Source of the DNA: Planctomycetota bacterium
GTDB taxonomy: Bacteria; Planctomycetota; Planctomycetia; Pirellulales; Pirellulaceae
NCBI GenBank assembly: GCA_963205385.1
Contig: CAUJKE010000311.1
Span: 1 to 57,468 of the forward strand
Direction: 5' to 3'
DNA length: 57,468 bases
Position numbers and translations under genes: made by a program. The notes below the pieces were generated by a model that was not told the DNA's origin, searched no databases, and saw only the letters and a program-made list of their open reading frames with translations. Shown one piece after another: positions 12,499-21,700 of this stretch. Numbering within the stretch: position 1 is the first letter of the stretch; every line of letters begins with the position of its first letter.

Positions 12499-12571
12499 TG
12501 AGGACAATTATTAGGACACGTGCGCACCTGCCGCCGGAACCAGAATTCCCCCTTGTGAGGACAATTATTAG
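12499..12571. repeat. Direct repeat TGAGGACAATTATTAG, two copies
   Basis: The 16-base word TGAGGACAATTATTAG occurs exactly at 12499-12514 and 12556-12571, each preceded by a C/T-rich run containing CCTT and followed within about 15 bases by GCGCAC. The start-to-start spacing is 57 bases. It may be the remnant of a small mobile element or a pair of binding sites. Confidence 0.7.
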
Positions 12572-12888
12572 CGCAGCGCGCACGAGCGAATCGACGTAAA
12601 TAACGTTCTGAAAACGACTTGCGTCATTTGCGTCCCGCCCAGCGTCTGCCCTTATTAGCGACCTTCACCATCTGGGGGGTGTTGCGCACCGACCATTATA
12701 ATGGGTGGAATAATGCCCCTCCATCACCGCCCCGTTGCGCGCGAAACCGCAACCGAAACGGACGCGAGCCCCAGCGGCTTTGCCCGCGATGTTGCGGTTG
12801 TCCGCCAGGGCATCCCAGCCCGCTCCGCTCCCGACCTCTAACGGTCGCCACTTGAGGTTGGTTGATTAGGCAAAAGTTCCCTAAATTA

Positions 12889-12917
12889 TTGACGCCTGGA
12901 GAAATCCGATCTACTAT
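12889..12917 (+). promoter_or_regulatory. Sigma70-like promoter of second giant gene
   Basis: TTGACG (12889-12894), 17 bases, then TACTAT (12912-12917). A short inverted repeat GGGCT (12919-12923) / AGCCC (12935-12939) starts just after the -10 box. The leader to the ATG at 13103 would be about 180 bases. Confidence 0.6.
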
Positions 12918-13102
12918 CGGGCTACAGCCGTTACAGCCCTGTTAGTTTGCGCAGCCTTATCATTCGTTACAGTGGTCAACTCTGCGTTGCGCTCGGTTGG
13001 TTCCTGCCCGTGAGCCTACTCGTGGCTCCAAAACACAGTTCACCGCCATTTGATATTTACGTTTCCGCGGGTCGATACGCCGTCCCCAAGAGGAGTCCCC
13101 CC

Positions 13103-16100
13103 ATGTTTTCGTCTTCCCGCGCCGCCTCGCGTCGTGCCCGCCGTTTGCAACAATCCTCGCGAGCACGGCGGCTGATGCGCGTGGAGACGCTGGAACGCCG
13201 CGAAGTCTTAGCGACGGCGGTCACGCCGGACGTGTTCGTGTTCAACGCCGCCGATCATGCAGGCGTCGGCGAGTACACGTTGCGGTTGAGCGGCGCGAAC
13301 CTGGAAATCGTCGAGACCGCCAACCCCACGAGCGTGCTGGCGACGCAAGACCTCAGCGCGACCGCGCGGGTTCAAGTCACCGGCCAAGACAACGCCGACG
13401 ACACGCTGACCATCGACATCAGCGGCGGTTGGACGCTTCCGATCGACTACGAAGGGGGCGCTGCCGGGTTCGATACGCTCGCGCTCACCGGCGGTTCGGT
13501 CAATCACGCCAACTATTATTTCACGAACAAGCACGACGGCCGCATCTCGCTGGACGGCTGGCAGATTTCGTACACCGGCTTGGAGCCGATCTCGGCCAAT
13601 ATCACGGCGACCGACGTGACGCTCAACTATGGCCCCGCCGATGAGACGATCACCGTCAGCAGTCCAGGCGCGGGGCAACTGCAAGTCGCTTCCACCTCCG
13701 GCGAGGCGGTGCAGATGTTCGCGCTGCCGACCAATTCGCTGACCATCAACGGCGGCGGCGGCATCGACACGGTGACGTTCACAAGCAACTTCACGCTCCC
13801 CGGCGACCTGAACATCTACGCCGAGAACGTGACGCAAACCTCGGAGTTCGCCGTCAGTGGCACGTTCAAGATCGCGGCGCAGCCTCCCGGCGCTTACACG
13901 CAAGCCGTGCTCGCGGATAACCCGGCGAATTACTTCAAGTTCAGCGAAACAACGGGAACCAATGCAGTTCCGACCACAGGCGCGAACAACGCGACCTACC
14001 AGGGGGGCGTGTCGCTGGGCGAGCTCGGCGCGATCCCTTCGGACGGTGTGAATAACCTCGCGCCGCATTTGAATGGGAGCAATGGTTGGATCGAAATCCT
14101 GGGCAACTTGCCGGCCAGCTTGTTTAGCGACGGGAGTTACTCCATCGAAGTGTGGTTCCAGTCGGATACCGGCGCCGCCGGGCAGGATCTCGCAGGCATG
14201 ACGGATGCGACAGGCGGCAATCATGGCATCCTGCTCGAGACGCTCACGGGGCAACATCTCCGCTATCTCCATCGCTCGCCGTCGGGAGGCGGCGGCGGGC
14301 AGAATATCAACCCTTCGAATCAGTCGTATACCACAGGCGCGTGGAATCATCTGGTTGTCGTCAACGACAACAACGCGATGAAGTTGTACTTGAACGGTGT
14401 CTTGGATTCCACAACGAACACGTCATCGGCCGCGATCAACTACGACATACGCGCCGCGCTCGGTCGCATCGACGTCAACAGACAAGAGCGCGCTTTCGAT
14501 GGCCTCTTGGATGAATTCGCCGTCTACAACAACGCCTTGAGCCAGGCGCAAGTTCAAGCGCACTTTTCCGCCGCGCAGTTGCAAATGGCCGGCGAGCCGG
14601 TGGTGGTGCTCAATAGCGCCGCCAACGACTTTAATGAAGTGCTACTGGTCAACGTCGCATCCGCGGATGTGCGCGACGCCAACGACATGACGGTCCGCGC
14701 GCCCAGCGTCACCGGCGCGCTCAAGTTGACCGCCGCGGGGCAGTTGATTCTGCCGGAGAACGTGAATGCCGGCTCGGTGAATTACACCGCCGGACTCGTA
14801 TTGCAAGGGGCGGGCATCACCACCACCGCCGGGGGCATCACGGTTAGCGGCAATACCTTCACGACCGACAACGTTACGCTCGACACGACGGCCGCCAATG
14901 GCAACATTATTTTCAACGATCGCTTGCAATCCGCGAACCCGCTCGCCGCAAACTTGACCATCAACGCCGGCACAGGGAGCGTGGTCTTCAACGGCGCCGT
15001 CGGCCTGCCGCAAATCGGGGCCGTCGCCTCCGCTAGCCGCATGTTTGTGATCGAAGGGGAGAACTTCTTCAATCGCAACGATTTCGGCGCCACCGATAGT
15101 TGGCTCGTCGTGCCGACGGAAGACTCCGGCGCGGGGCCGCGCGCCATCAACGCCCGCGGCTTTAAGTATGTGCAATCGTTGCCAGACGGTTCCGGTGGCG
15201 GGGGCGGGCCTAACGCCACACCGAACATCGAGTATCAGGTCCAGATTCGTGAACCGGGGCTCTATCAACTGTATCTGCGTCTGGATGGCAACTACACTGA
15301 CAGCAGCACCGCTGGCGCTAGTGATTCGGCGTTTGCGAGCATCGTGGAACTGATCGACGGGCTCGGCGCAGGCACCAATGCCGATTGGTACGAATACAAC
15401 TTCACCCCCGACGCGAACTTCAATAACCAGGCGTGGATCGGCACTGGCGGGTTTGAAATCAATAGCGCCGACGGGAATCCCAAAATCCCCGCGACCTGGA
15501 ACATCACCGCGCCGGGCACCTACACCGTTCGCGTGAGCCAGCGCGAAGATGGCTCGACGCTCGATGCGCTCATTCTGCAAGACGCGAGCTACGCTGCGCC
15601 AACCGGCTTTGGCCCCACCGACTCGGGACGACTCGGCACCGTCACGATCAACAGCGCCGGCAGCATCGACGCGAACTCCACGTTCCAGGTCTACAGCTAC
15701 GATCAGAACGTCGCCAGCGGCGTCACCGCGACCTTTGACAACGGCCTCGACGCGCTCAACAACGTCTACATCGACCGTGGCGACGCCATCGTCACCGGCG
15801 ACCTCGCGGCGCAAAACGCCCGCGTCGGCCTGGCCGATTTAGGCGCAGGCACCATCGCCAACCTGACCGTCACCGGAGGGAGCGTGCAGATCGGCGGCAA
15901 CGGCACGTCCTTCGAAATCGGCCGTCTTGCCGCCAATCTTAACGGCACCAACGTTATCGGGAACGCCGACTTCAGAACCGCCACGAGCGTCAATGTCAAC
16001 GTCAACGACATTCGCTTAGGCTACATCACCCAGGGCGTGAACGGCTTCGCCGAGGGGAACCTGCTCCTCTCCACCACAGGCGACAATGTTCTCGCCGCGA

Positions 16101-19100
16101 ACAACATCGAAGTCGGCGATTCCGACCACTCCGGCAATACGGCCGTGACGAGCGATATCGTCTTCGGCGGCGGCAACAACACCGTCAACGCCAACACGTT
16201 TGAAGTCGGCGGCCTGAAGTCCAAGGGGCAAGTCACCATCCTCCCCGGCGGCGTACTGACGATCAACAACCGGGCCGGAACCGGGAACGCGAATCTCTAC
16301 ATTGGCCGCAATAACGTCAGCACAGGCGCGAGCGATAGCGGCGTCTTCGACATGCGCGGCGGCACGCTCAACGCCTCGCTGAATAACCTCGTGATTGGGG
16401 TGCATACCGCTGGATCTGGGAGCGGCGTGGGTACGCTCTACTTCGAAACCGGCACGATCAACGTCGCCGGCAACGTGACGCTCGCCGATCCCGATACCAG
16501 TGCCAACCCCGCCAATACCACCGGCCAAATCAACCAGACCGGCGGTGCGATCAACATCACCGGCGGCGTCATCGACGGCGGCGGCGCCAGCACCATCCGC
16601 CTCGAAAACGGGACGATGACCGTCGGTAATGGGTTTGATGTCGATAACCTGCTCGTCGGCTTAGCCAAGGCCAGCGGGAATGTGACGGCAACGCTCACGG
16701 TCAATGGCGGCGCCGTCCGCATCGGCGATGGTTCCGCAGGCAGCTCGCTGAGCATCGGGCTGCGAGACAGTGACACCGGCGCCAAAACGCTCGGAACGGT
16801 CAATCTGGCCAATGCAACCAGCGCCAACATTCAAGTCGATACCGTCCAACTCGGCGCGGTCGTCGGTACTGTCGGCGGAGGGCAGGGGGGGGTGAACGGC
16901 AAGCTCACCCTCCCCACGGCTGGAAGTGTGACGATCGCCGCCCCGACGATCGTAGTCGAGGATTCGCCTGCCGTCGGCCTCATCGATAGCGACTTTAGCC
17001 TGCTGGCGCTCGGTAGCGGCGTGACCAACATCAACGCCGATACGTTCACCGTCGCCGGCCGCAAGGCGGAAGCCAATCTGACGATCCTCCCCGGCGGCGT
17101 GCTCAACCTCGCCGGCCAGACCGGCGCCGCGACGGACCTGTTCATTGCCAGCAACGTTACTGGAACCGGAACGATCGCCCGCGGCAACGTCAATCTCTCC
17201 GGCGGAACCTTCAACGCCACGCTCGATGAACTCCGCATCGCGCGGCACGGCAGCGGCAGCGCCGCTGGCGGCGCGGTCGGCACGCTCACGTTCGACGCAG
17301 GCACCGTCAACGTGCGCGAAATGGTCCTGGGTCAGGCGAGCGTCTCCACGACCAACGGCAGCAACGATCCCCGCAATACCGTCGGCACGCTGACCATGAA
17401 CGGCGGCGCGCTGACCGTCTCCGGCGGAGACACGATCCTCGGCCTCAACGGCGGCATCGGGAACTTGATCGTCAACAGCGGCACGGTGAATATCGGTGCG
17501 GGCGGCGGCGATGACTTCTTCGTCGGTCGCCGGACGCAAGATGTACTCGGCAATCCGGCCTATACCGGCGCGGCGGCTTCCACCGCAAACCTCTCCGGCG
17601 CGAACTCCGTCAACATCAACGTCGCCATCCTCGGCGTAGGTTCCGTAATCGGCGGCGGCGGCGGCCAGATTTTCCCCAACGGCACGCTGCTCTTGGGCCA
17701 GAACAACACGCTCACCGCCAGCAATCAAATCGTCATTGCCGATTCGCCCAGCGTCGGTCTCGGCGGAAACGTCAATCGCCTGGGGCTGGGGCAGAACAAC
17801 AACATCCAGACGCCGACGTTCATGGTCGGCGGCAGCAAAGGCAACGGCCGACTCGATTTCAACACGCCCGGCGGCAGCCTCACGCTCGGCGCCGCCGGTA
17901 GCCCGGTCGACTTGTTGATCGCCAACCAAACCGTCGGCACCGGCGGCGGCTCGACCGGCGTGGTCGATCTCAGCGCCGGCACCGTTACGGCGTTTCTGGA
18001 TCTGTTGCGCGTGGGAAGCAAGCCCGATAACGCTACGGGAACCACTACCGGCACGTTCACCATGAACGCCGGCAGCGTGGACGCCAATACCATTCAAATC
18101 GCCCAGCGGACCAACGCGGGAACCGCCGGCACGGTCAACGGCACGTTGAACCAAAATGGCGGCACGCTCCGCTTCGGCGCGCTGAGCCAGAACGGCAACT
18201 CGGCTGCGTTCAACTTCAACAGCGGTACGATCCAGAACCTGCCAGGACAGAACCTCAGCGACACCAACGTCGTGATCAACGTCCTCACCGGCGCCGCGCA
18301 CACGTTCACCGTCGATGCCGGGCAAACCGCGACCATCCAAACGGCCGCACAACTCGCGGGGACTGGTCCCCTCACCAAGAACGGCGGCGGCGCGCTCGTG
18401 CTCCCCGGCGCGAACCCACTCAGCGGCACAACGAGCGTCACCGCCGGCGCGCTGCAGGTCGATGGCAGCCTCGCGGGGCCTGTCGTCACTTCCAGCGGCG
18501 GTACGCTCTCCGGTCAAGGCGCAGTGAACAACACCGTGACCGGCAACAGCGGCGGCCTGGTCGCCCCCGGCCCCGCGACCAAGATCCTCACCACCGGAAA
18601 CCTCGTGCTCAACAGCGGCTCGACCTACGCCGTCGAGATCAACGGCACGACGCCTGGCGCGCAGCACGACCAGTTGAATGTGCAAGGGTCGGTCGCGCTC
18701 AACAATGCCACGCTGAGCATCACCGGCACGGCCCCCAATGCCGCGCCTGGCACGGCGATCGTGATCATCACCAACGATGGCGGCGACGCCGTGAGCGGCA
18801 CGTTCAACGGACTTCCCGAGTTCGCGCAAGTCTCCGTCAACGGCGAGCGGTACCGCATCACCTACCGCTACGATGCCGGCAGCGGCACGCTCGGCAGCGG
18901 CAACGATGTCGCGCTGATTCGCAATCGCCCGCCGGTCGCCGTGGCCGATAGCTTCACGACACCGGAAGACACAACCTTGACGGCCAACGTCGTGACCAAC
19001 CCCTTGGGGCTGGATAGCGATCCCGATGGCGACCCGCTGACCGCGGTCCTCGCGACCGGCCCGTCGTTCGCGGCTGCATTCAACCTCACCGCCAGCGGCG

Positions 19101-20887
19101 CGTTTACTTACACGCCTAGCGCCAATTTCTCCGGCGCGGACAGCTTCACCTATTATGTGAACGACGGCGAATTGAACTCGAACACCGTCACGGTGAGTTT
19201 GACCGTGACCGCCGTGGCCGATCCGCCGAACCTCGTCGTCACCAACGTTTCCGGCGGCGAAAACAATCCGATCCCACTCCAGATCCAAACCTCCCTCAAC
19301 GACACGGACGGCTCCGAAACGCTCAGCGTCATCATCGCCGGCGTCCCCAGCGACGCAACGCTTTCCGCAGGCATCAATCAGGGGGGCGGCGTCTGGCGCA
19401 TGACCGGTGCGGAGGCGAACGCCGTCGCGCTCACCAAGGCCAACAACAACCCCGGCAACGCGCCGTTCACGCTCACCGTCACCGCCACGGCGACCGAAAC
19501 CAGCAACAATGACTCCGCCAGCGTCACGCGCACGATGTCGGTCACCGTGAACAACTTGCCGCCGCTGCCGGAGCAACTGGACCTGCTCATCCAAGGCGAG
19601 TCGCAAGGCCCCGTCCCCTCGGTCAGCGTCGTCCCCGGCGTGCCGGTTACGTTCGTCGTCACCACGACCGATCCGGCCGGCGTCGATGACATGCTCAACG
19701 ACCTGGATGCTCCGTTCCAGTTCACGATTAACTTTGGCGACGGCAGCAGCGCGCAAGGCGAACTGCTCGCGGAAGGGCAGCCGCTTGAATTCACGCACGT
19801 CTACAACGACTTCAGCGATGAATTTGGCTATCAACCGACTCTGACCGTCACCGATGTCGACGGCGCTTCCACGACGATCGACCTGACGAGCGTCGTCGTC
19901 TCGCGGTTGGTTGTAATCGATGGTGTGCTGTACGTCGGCGGCACCGACCGTAGCGAACGCATCATCGTGCAAAGCTCGAACTCGCAGGGCGTGTTCGTCA
20001 AGATCGACGGCCGCAACTACTATCCCTCGGAGCCTGTCTGGGACCGCGTCGTGGTCTACGGCAACGGCGGCAGCGATTCCATCACAGTCACCGGCTATGT
20101 CCTCCCAGTGGAGTTTTACGGCGGAGCCGGTAACGACTACCTGGCCGGCAGCTCCTATGCCGACTTGCTCGACGGCGGCGAAGGGAATGACCGCATCTTA
20201 GGCGGAAATGGCGACGATGTCCTGCTCGGCGGCGGCGGCAATGATCGTCTCAGCGGCGGCAACGGCAACGACTATCTGCACGGCGACGACACCGTCGATA
20301 ACGTGTCCGGCATGGCGGTGTACTTCGATTCGCTCGAACGCGAGATCTCGATCGGCCACAGCGCCAATCCTGGGCGCGACACTCTCGCCGGCGACAATGG
20401 CGACGACATCGTCGATGGCGGACCCAACGACGATCGCGTCGCCGGCGGCAACGGCAACGACATTGTTCGCGGCGGCGCCGGGAACGACCGGGTCGATGGC
20501 GGCAATGATGACGATCTCGTTCTGGGGGACGATGGGGCCGATCTGCTCTACGGCCGCGCCGGCAACGATGTGTTGATCGGCGGCTATGGCATCGATTCCC
20601 TCTATGGCGAAAGCGGCGATGACCTGCTCTATGGCAGCGGGCTATTCGAAGACGTCGAACTGGATGATCTCATCGCCATCTGGATGTCGTGGCGCGACGG
20701 CGATAGCGAAGGCGCGGCTGACGCGCTCACCGATCTCGCCATGGACGACCTCGTCGGCGACACGCTGCACGGCGACCGGGGCATCGACTGGTACTTGCTC
20801 TTCGCGGAATACGCGGTCGCTGGCAAGGATCGACTCCGCGTCGCCAGCGACGGCCGTGCTCCCAACGAAGTGCGCGAGTTGATGTAA
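13103..20887 (+). CDS. Giant surface/secreted protein with LamG-like, beta-solenoid, PKD-like and RTX regions
   Basis: This 2594-residue protein is the neighbour and partial paralogue of the gene at 2774. The ATG at 13103 has AGGAG eight bases upstream; the open frame before it is treated as leader. Approximate order: Arg-rich N-terminus with RVETLERREVLA, the planctomycete export signature (1-37); an extracellular beta region (40-260); a LamG-like domain with LNGSNGWIEI and LLDEFAVYN (268-491); a carbohydrate-binding-like domain from MFVIEGENFF (647-831); a Gly/Asn/Thr-rich beta-solenoid with three ~265-residue repeats (about 850-1850); cadherin-like and Ig-like domains (1942-2151); a PKD-like domain with INFGDGSS (2173-2266); RTX calcium-binding repeats in two blocks (2336-2400, 2423-2513); and a C-terminal module (2513-2594). 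From the cadherin-like domain onward it aligns by eye with the first giant protein, while the N-terminal halves are unrelated. Export and adhesion or carbohydrate contact are inferred. Confidence 0.9.
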   Translation: MFSSSRAASRRARRLQQSSRARRLMRVETLERREVLATAVTPDVFVFNAADHAGVGEYTLRLSGANLEIVETANPTSVLATQDLSATARVQVTGQDNADDTLTIDISGGWTLPIDYEGGAAGFDTLALTGGSVNHANYYFTNKHDGRISLDGWQISYTGLEPISANITATDVTLNYGPADETITVSSPGAGQLQVASTSGEAVQMFALPTNSLTINGGGGIDTVTFTSNFTLPGDLNIYAENVTQTSEFAVSGTFKIAAQPPGAYTQAVLADNPANYFKFSETTGTNAVPTTGANNATYQGGVSLGELGAIPSDGVNNLAPHLNGSNGWIEILGNLPASLFSDGSYSIEVWFQSDTGAAGQDLAGMTDATGGNHGILLETLTGQHLRYLHRSPSGGGGGQNINPSNQSYTTGAWNHLVVVNDNNAMKLYLNGVLDSTTNTSSAAINYDIRAALGRIDVNRQERAFDGLLDEFAVYNNALSQAQVQAHFSAAQLQMAGEPVVVLNSAANDFNEVLLVNVASADVRDANDMTVRAPSVTGALKLTAAGQLILPENVNAGSVNYTAGLVLQGAGITTTAGGITVSGNTFTTDNVTLDTTAANGNIIFNDRLQSANPLAANLTINAGTGSVVFNGAVGLPQIGAVASASRMFVIEGENFFNRNDFGATDSWLVVPTEDSGAGPRAINARGFKYVQSLPDGSGGGGGPNATPNIEYQVQIREPGLYQLYLRLDGNYTDSSTAGASDSAFASIVELIDGLGAGTNADWYEYNFTPDANFNNQAWIGTGGFEINSADGNPKIPATWNITAPGTYTVRVSQREDGSTLDALILQDASYAAPTGFGPTDSGRLGTVTINSAGSIDANSTFQVYSYDQNVASGVTATFDNGLDALNNVYIDRGDAIVTGDLAAQNARVGLADLGAGTIANLTVTGGSVQIGGNGTSFEIGRLAANLNGTNVIGNADFRTATSVNVNVNDIRLGYITQGVNGFAEGNLLLSTTGDNVLAANNIEVGDSDHSGNTAVTSDIVFGGGNNTVNANTFEVGGLKSKGQVTILPGGVLTINNRAGTGNANLYIGRNNVSTGASDSGVFDMRGGTLNASLNNLVIGVHTAGSGSGVGTLYFETGTINVAGNVTLADPDTSANPANTTGQINQTGGAINITGGVIDGGGASTIRLENGTMTVGNGFDVDNLLVGLAKASGNVTATLTVNGGAVRIGDGSAGSSLSIGLRDSDTGAKTLGTVNLANATSANIQVDTVQLGAVVGTVGGGQGGVNGKLTLPTAGSVTIAAPTIVVEDSPAVGLIDSDFSLLALGSGVTNINADTFTVAGRKAEANLTILPGGVLNLAGQTGAATDLFIASNVTGTGTIARGNVNLSGGTFNATLDELRIARHGSGSAAGGAVGTLTFDAGTVNVREMVLGQASVSTTNGSNDPRNTVGTLTMNGGALTVSGGDTILGLNGGIGNLIVNSGTVNIGAGGGDDFFVGRRTQDVLGNPAYTGAAASTANLSGANSVNINVAILGVGSVIGGGGGQIFPNGTLLLGQNNTLTASNQIVIADSPSVGLGGNVNRLGLGQNNNIQTPTFMVGGSKGNGRLDFNTPGGSLTLGAAGSPVDLLIANQTVGTGGGSTGVVDLSAGTVTAFLDLLRVGSKPDNATGTTTGTFTMNAGSVDANTIQIAQRTNAGTAGTVNGTLNQNGGTLRFGALSQNGNSAAFNFNSGTIQNLPGQNLSDTNVVINVLTGAAHTFTVDAGQTATIQTAAQLAGTGPLTKNGGGALVLPGANPLSGTTSVTAGALQVDGSLAGPVVTSSGGTLSGQGAVNNTVTGNSGGLVAPGPATKILTTGNLVLNSGSTYAVEINGTTPGAQHDQLNVQGSVALNNATLSITGTAPNAAPGTAIVIITNDGGDAVSGTFNGLPEFAQVSVNGERYRITYRYDAGSGTLGSGNDVALIRNRPPVAVADSFTTPEDTTLTANVVTNPLGLDSDPDGDPLTAVLATGPSFAAAFNLTASGAFTYTPSANFSGADSFTYYVNDGELNSNTVTVSLTVTAVADPPNLVVTNVSGGENNPIPLQIQTSLNDTDGSETLSVIIAGVPSDATLSAGINQGGGVWRMTGAEANAVALTKANNNPGNAPFTLTVTATATETSNNDSASVTRTMSVTVNNLPPLPEQLDLLIQGESQGPVPSVSVVPGVPVTFVVTTTDPAGVDDMLNDLDAPFQFTINFGDGSSAQGELLAEGQPLEFTHVYNDFSDEFGYQPTLTVTDVDGASTTIDLTSVVVSRLVVIDGVLYVGGTDRSERIIVQSSNSQGVFVKIDGRNYYPSEPVWDRVVVYGNGGSDSITVTGYVLPVEFYGGAGNDYLAGSSYADLLDGGEGNDRILGGNGDDVLLGGGGNDRLSGGNGNDYLHGDDTVDNVSGMAVYFDSLEREISIGHSANPGRDTLAGDNGDDIVDGGPNDDRVAGGNGNDIVRGGAGNDRVDGGNDDDLVLGDDGADLLYGRAGNDVLIGGYGIDSLYGESGDDLLYGSGLFEDVELDDLIAIWMSWRDGDSEGAADALTDLAMDDLVGDTLHGDRGIDWYLLFAEYAVAGKDRLRVASDGRAPNEVRELM
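16000..18090 (+). repeat. Three ~265-residue coding repeats in the solenoid of the second giant protein
   Basis: Comparable segments lie near 16000-16460, 16850-17320 and 17620-18090. Each contains a VGGxK-like or VAGRK motif, a PGGxLxL motif, then SGGTFNATLD-type and GTVNV-type strands. The protein pattern is conserved while the DNA has diverged, so the repeat looks older than the one in the first giant gene. Confidence 0.65.
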
Positions 20888-20926
20888 ACCCAGCGCAGCG
20901 CCAAGACTTCAGTTGCACCGGCGATC

Positions 20927-21652
20927 TTACACGGCGACCGCGACTTCTGCGCGCGGCGCGCCGCGGTTCGAGAGATCGGCGGCCGCGCCAAAACGGACGC
21001 CGCGCTCGATCGCCCCCTGCGGAAAGCGCGCGCGGCTCAACGGCCCCCAGCCGTAAGTCACGATCCGTCCGAGGCGCTGGTAGCCTAAGCGGTCGCAGCT
21101 CTTGAGCGACGCCAGGTTCGTCCAGTCCACGGTCGAGACCAGACTGCGCACGTCGTACTCGGCCGCCAAAGCTTCGAGCGCCAGCCGCATTGCGAAGCCA
21201 TGCAGCCGCAGGCCGCGAAAATCAGGATGCGTGAACCCTTTGTACATGTACGACACATCGGCAGGGAACGAGAGGTTCACGCCATCGCAGTGTTCCCCCT
21301 CGATGCTCCCCAGCGCGTACCAGCCGTAGCCAGCGAGCCGCTCGCCGGAAATTGCTGCAAAGCACAGGTCATGACCTTGCTGGGCGCGCCGAACGTGCCG
21401 CTCGTCGAGTTCATTCTCTGGCGCAGCAAAGGCGGCGACTTCGTCTGCACTGAGGAAGCGAAACTCGAAGCCCTCCGGCAAGTCGCCAGCGAGTTTGATG
21501 TCGTCGAGACCCAGCCACACCACTTCGCTCACGCTGAGGTTGAGGAGCCGTCCGCCGATGCGATCAACGACGTACTCCCACGCGGCGCGGCGGCCGTTGT
21601 CGGCCTTGATTTTGGCGAAGCGTTGATAAGCAGTTGCAAAAGGTAGAGACAT
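20927..21652 (-). CDS. GNAT-type N-acetyltransferase
   Basis: This 241-residue protein has a C-terminal half typical of GCN5-related acetyltransferases: a strand with GERLAGYGWYALG, then MYKGFTHPDFRGLRLHGFAMRLALEALA, whose RGLRLHG lies where the acetyl-CoA loop is expected, then VDWTNLASLKSCDRLGYQRLGRIVTYG, the usual late motif. The substrate is unknown. Its start lies 48 bases downstream of the FabH-like gene stop on the same strand, so the two are probably cotranscribed and the role may be in lipid or cell-envelope chemistry. Its 3' end converges on the giant gene, with 39 bases between them. Confidence 0.75.
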   Translation of the reverse strand: MSLPFATAYQRFAKIKADNGRRAAWEYVVDRIGGRLLNLSVSEVVWLGLDDIKLAGDLPEGFEFRFLSADEVAAFAAPENELDERHVRRAQQGHDLCFAAISGERLAGYGWYALGSIEGEHCDGVNLSFPADVSYMYKGFTHPDFRGLRLHGFAMRLALEALAAEYDVRSLVSTVDWTNLASLKSCDRLGYQRLGRIVTYGWGPLSRARFPQGAIERGVRFGAAADLSNRGAPRAEVAVAV

Positions 21653-21700
21653 GAGCGTGCTTTCTCGTTGAGGGGGAAGTGTGGCGGAAGGGGGATGAGT

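Larger units (their letters stand above)
12299..13102. other. Long intergenic region between the two giant genes
   Basis: No believable gene is present; an open frame at 12619-12855 has a composition unlike the neighbouring proteins. Visible structure: an odd palindrome GTATTGTCAATAC at 12386-12398 in an AT-rich stretch followed by ATTTTTATC, a 16-base direct repeat (listed separately), a perfect 12-base palindrome CCATTATAATGG at 12693-12704, and the promoter of the next gene at 12889-12917. Confidence 0.5.

Noticed and set aside
12619-12855. 78-codon frame between the giant genes
   Set aside because: Pro/Arg/Cys-rich with no ribosome site and no similarity to a known fold; more likely degenerate DNA.
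16661-19972. Long minus-strand open frame opposite the second giant gene
   Set aside because: Same composition artefact; no ribosome site, and no recognisable motif in the translation.
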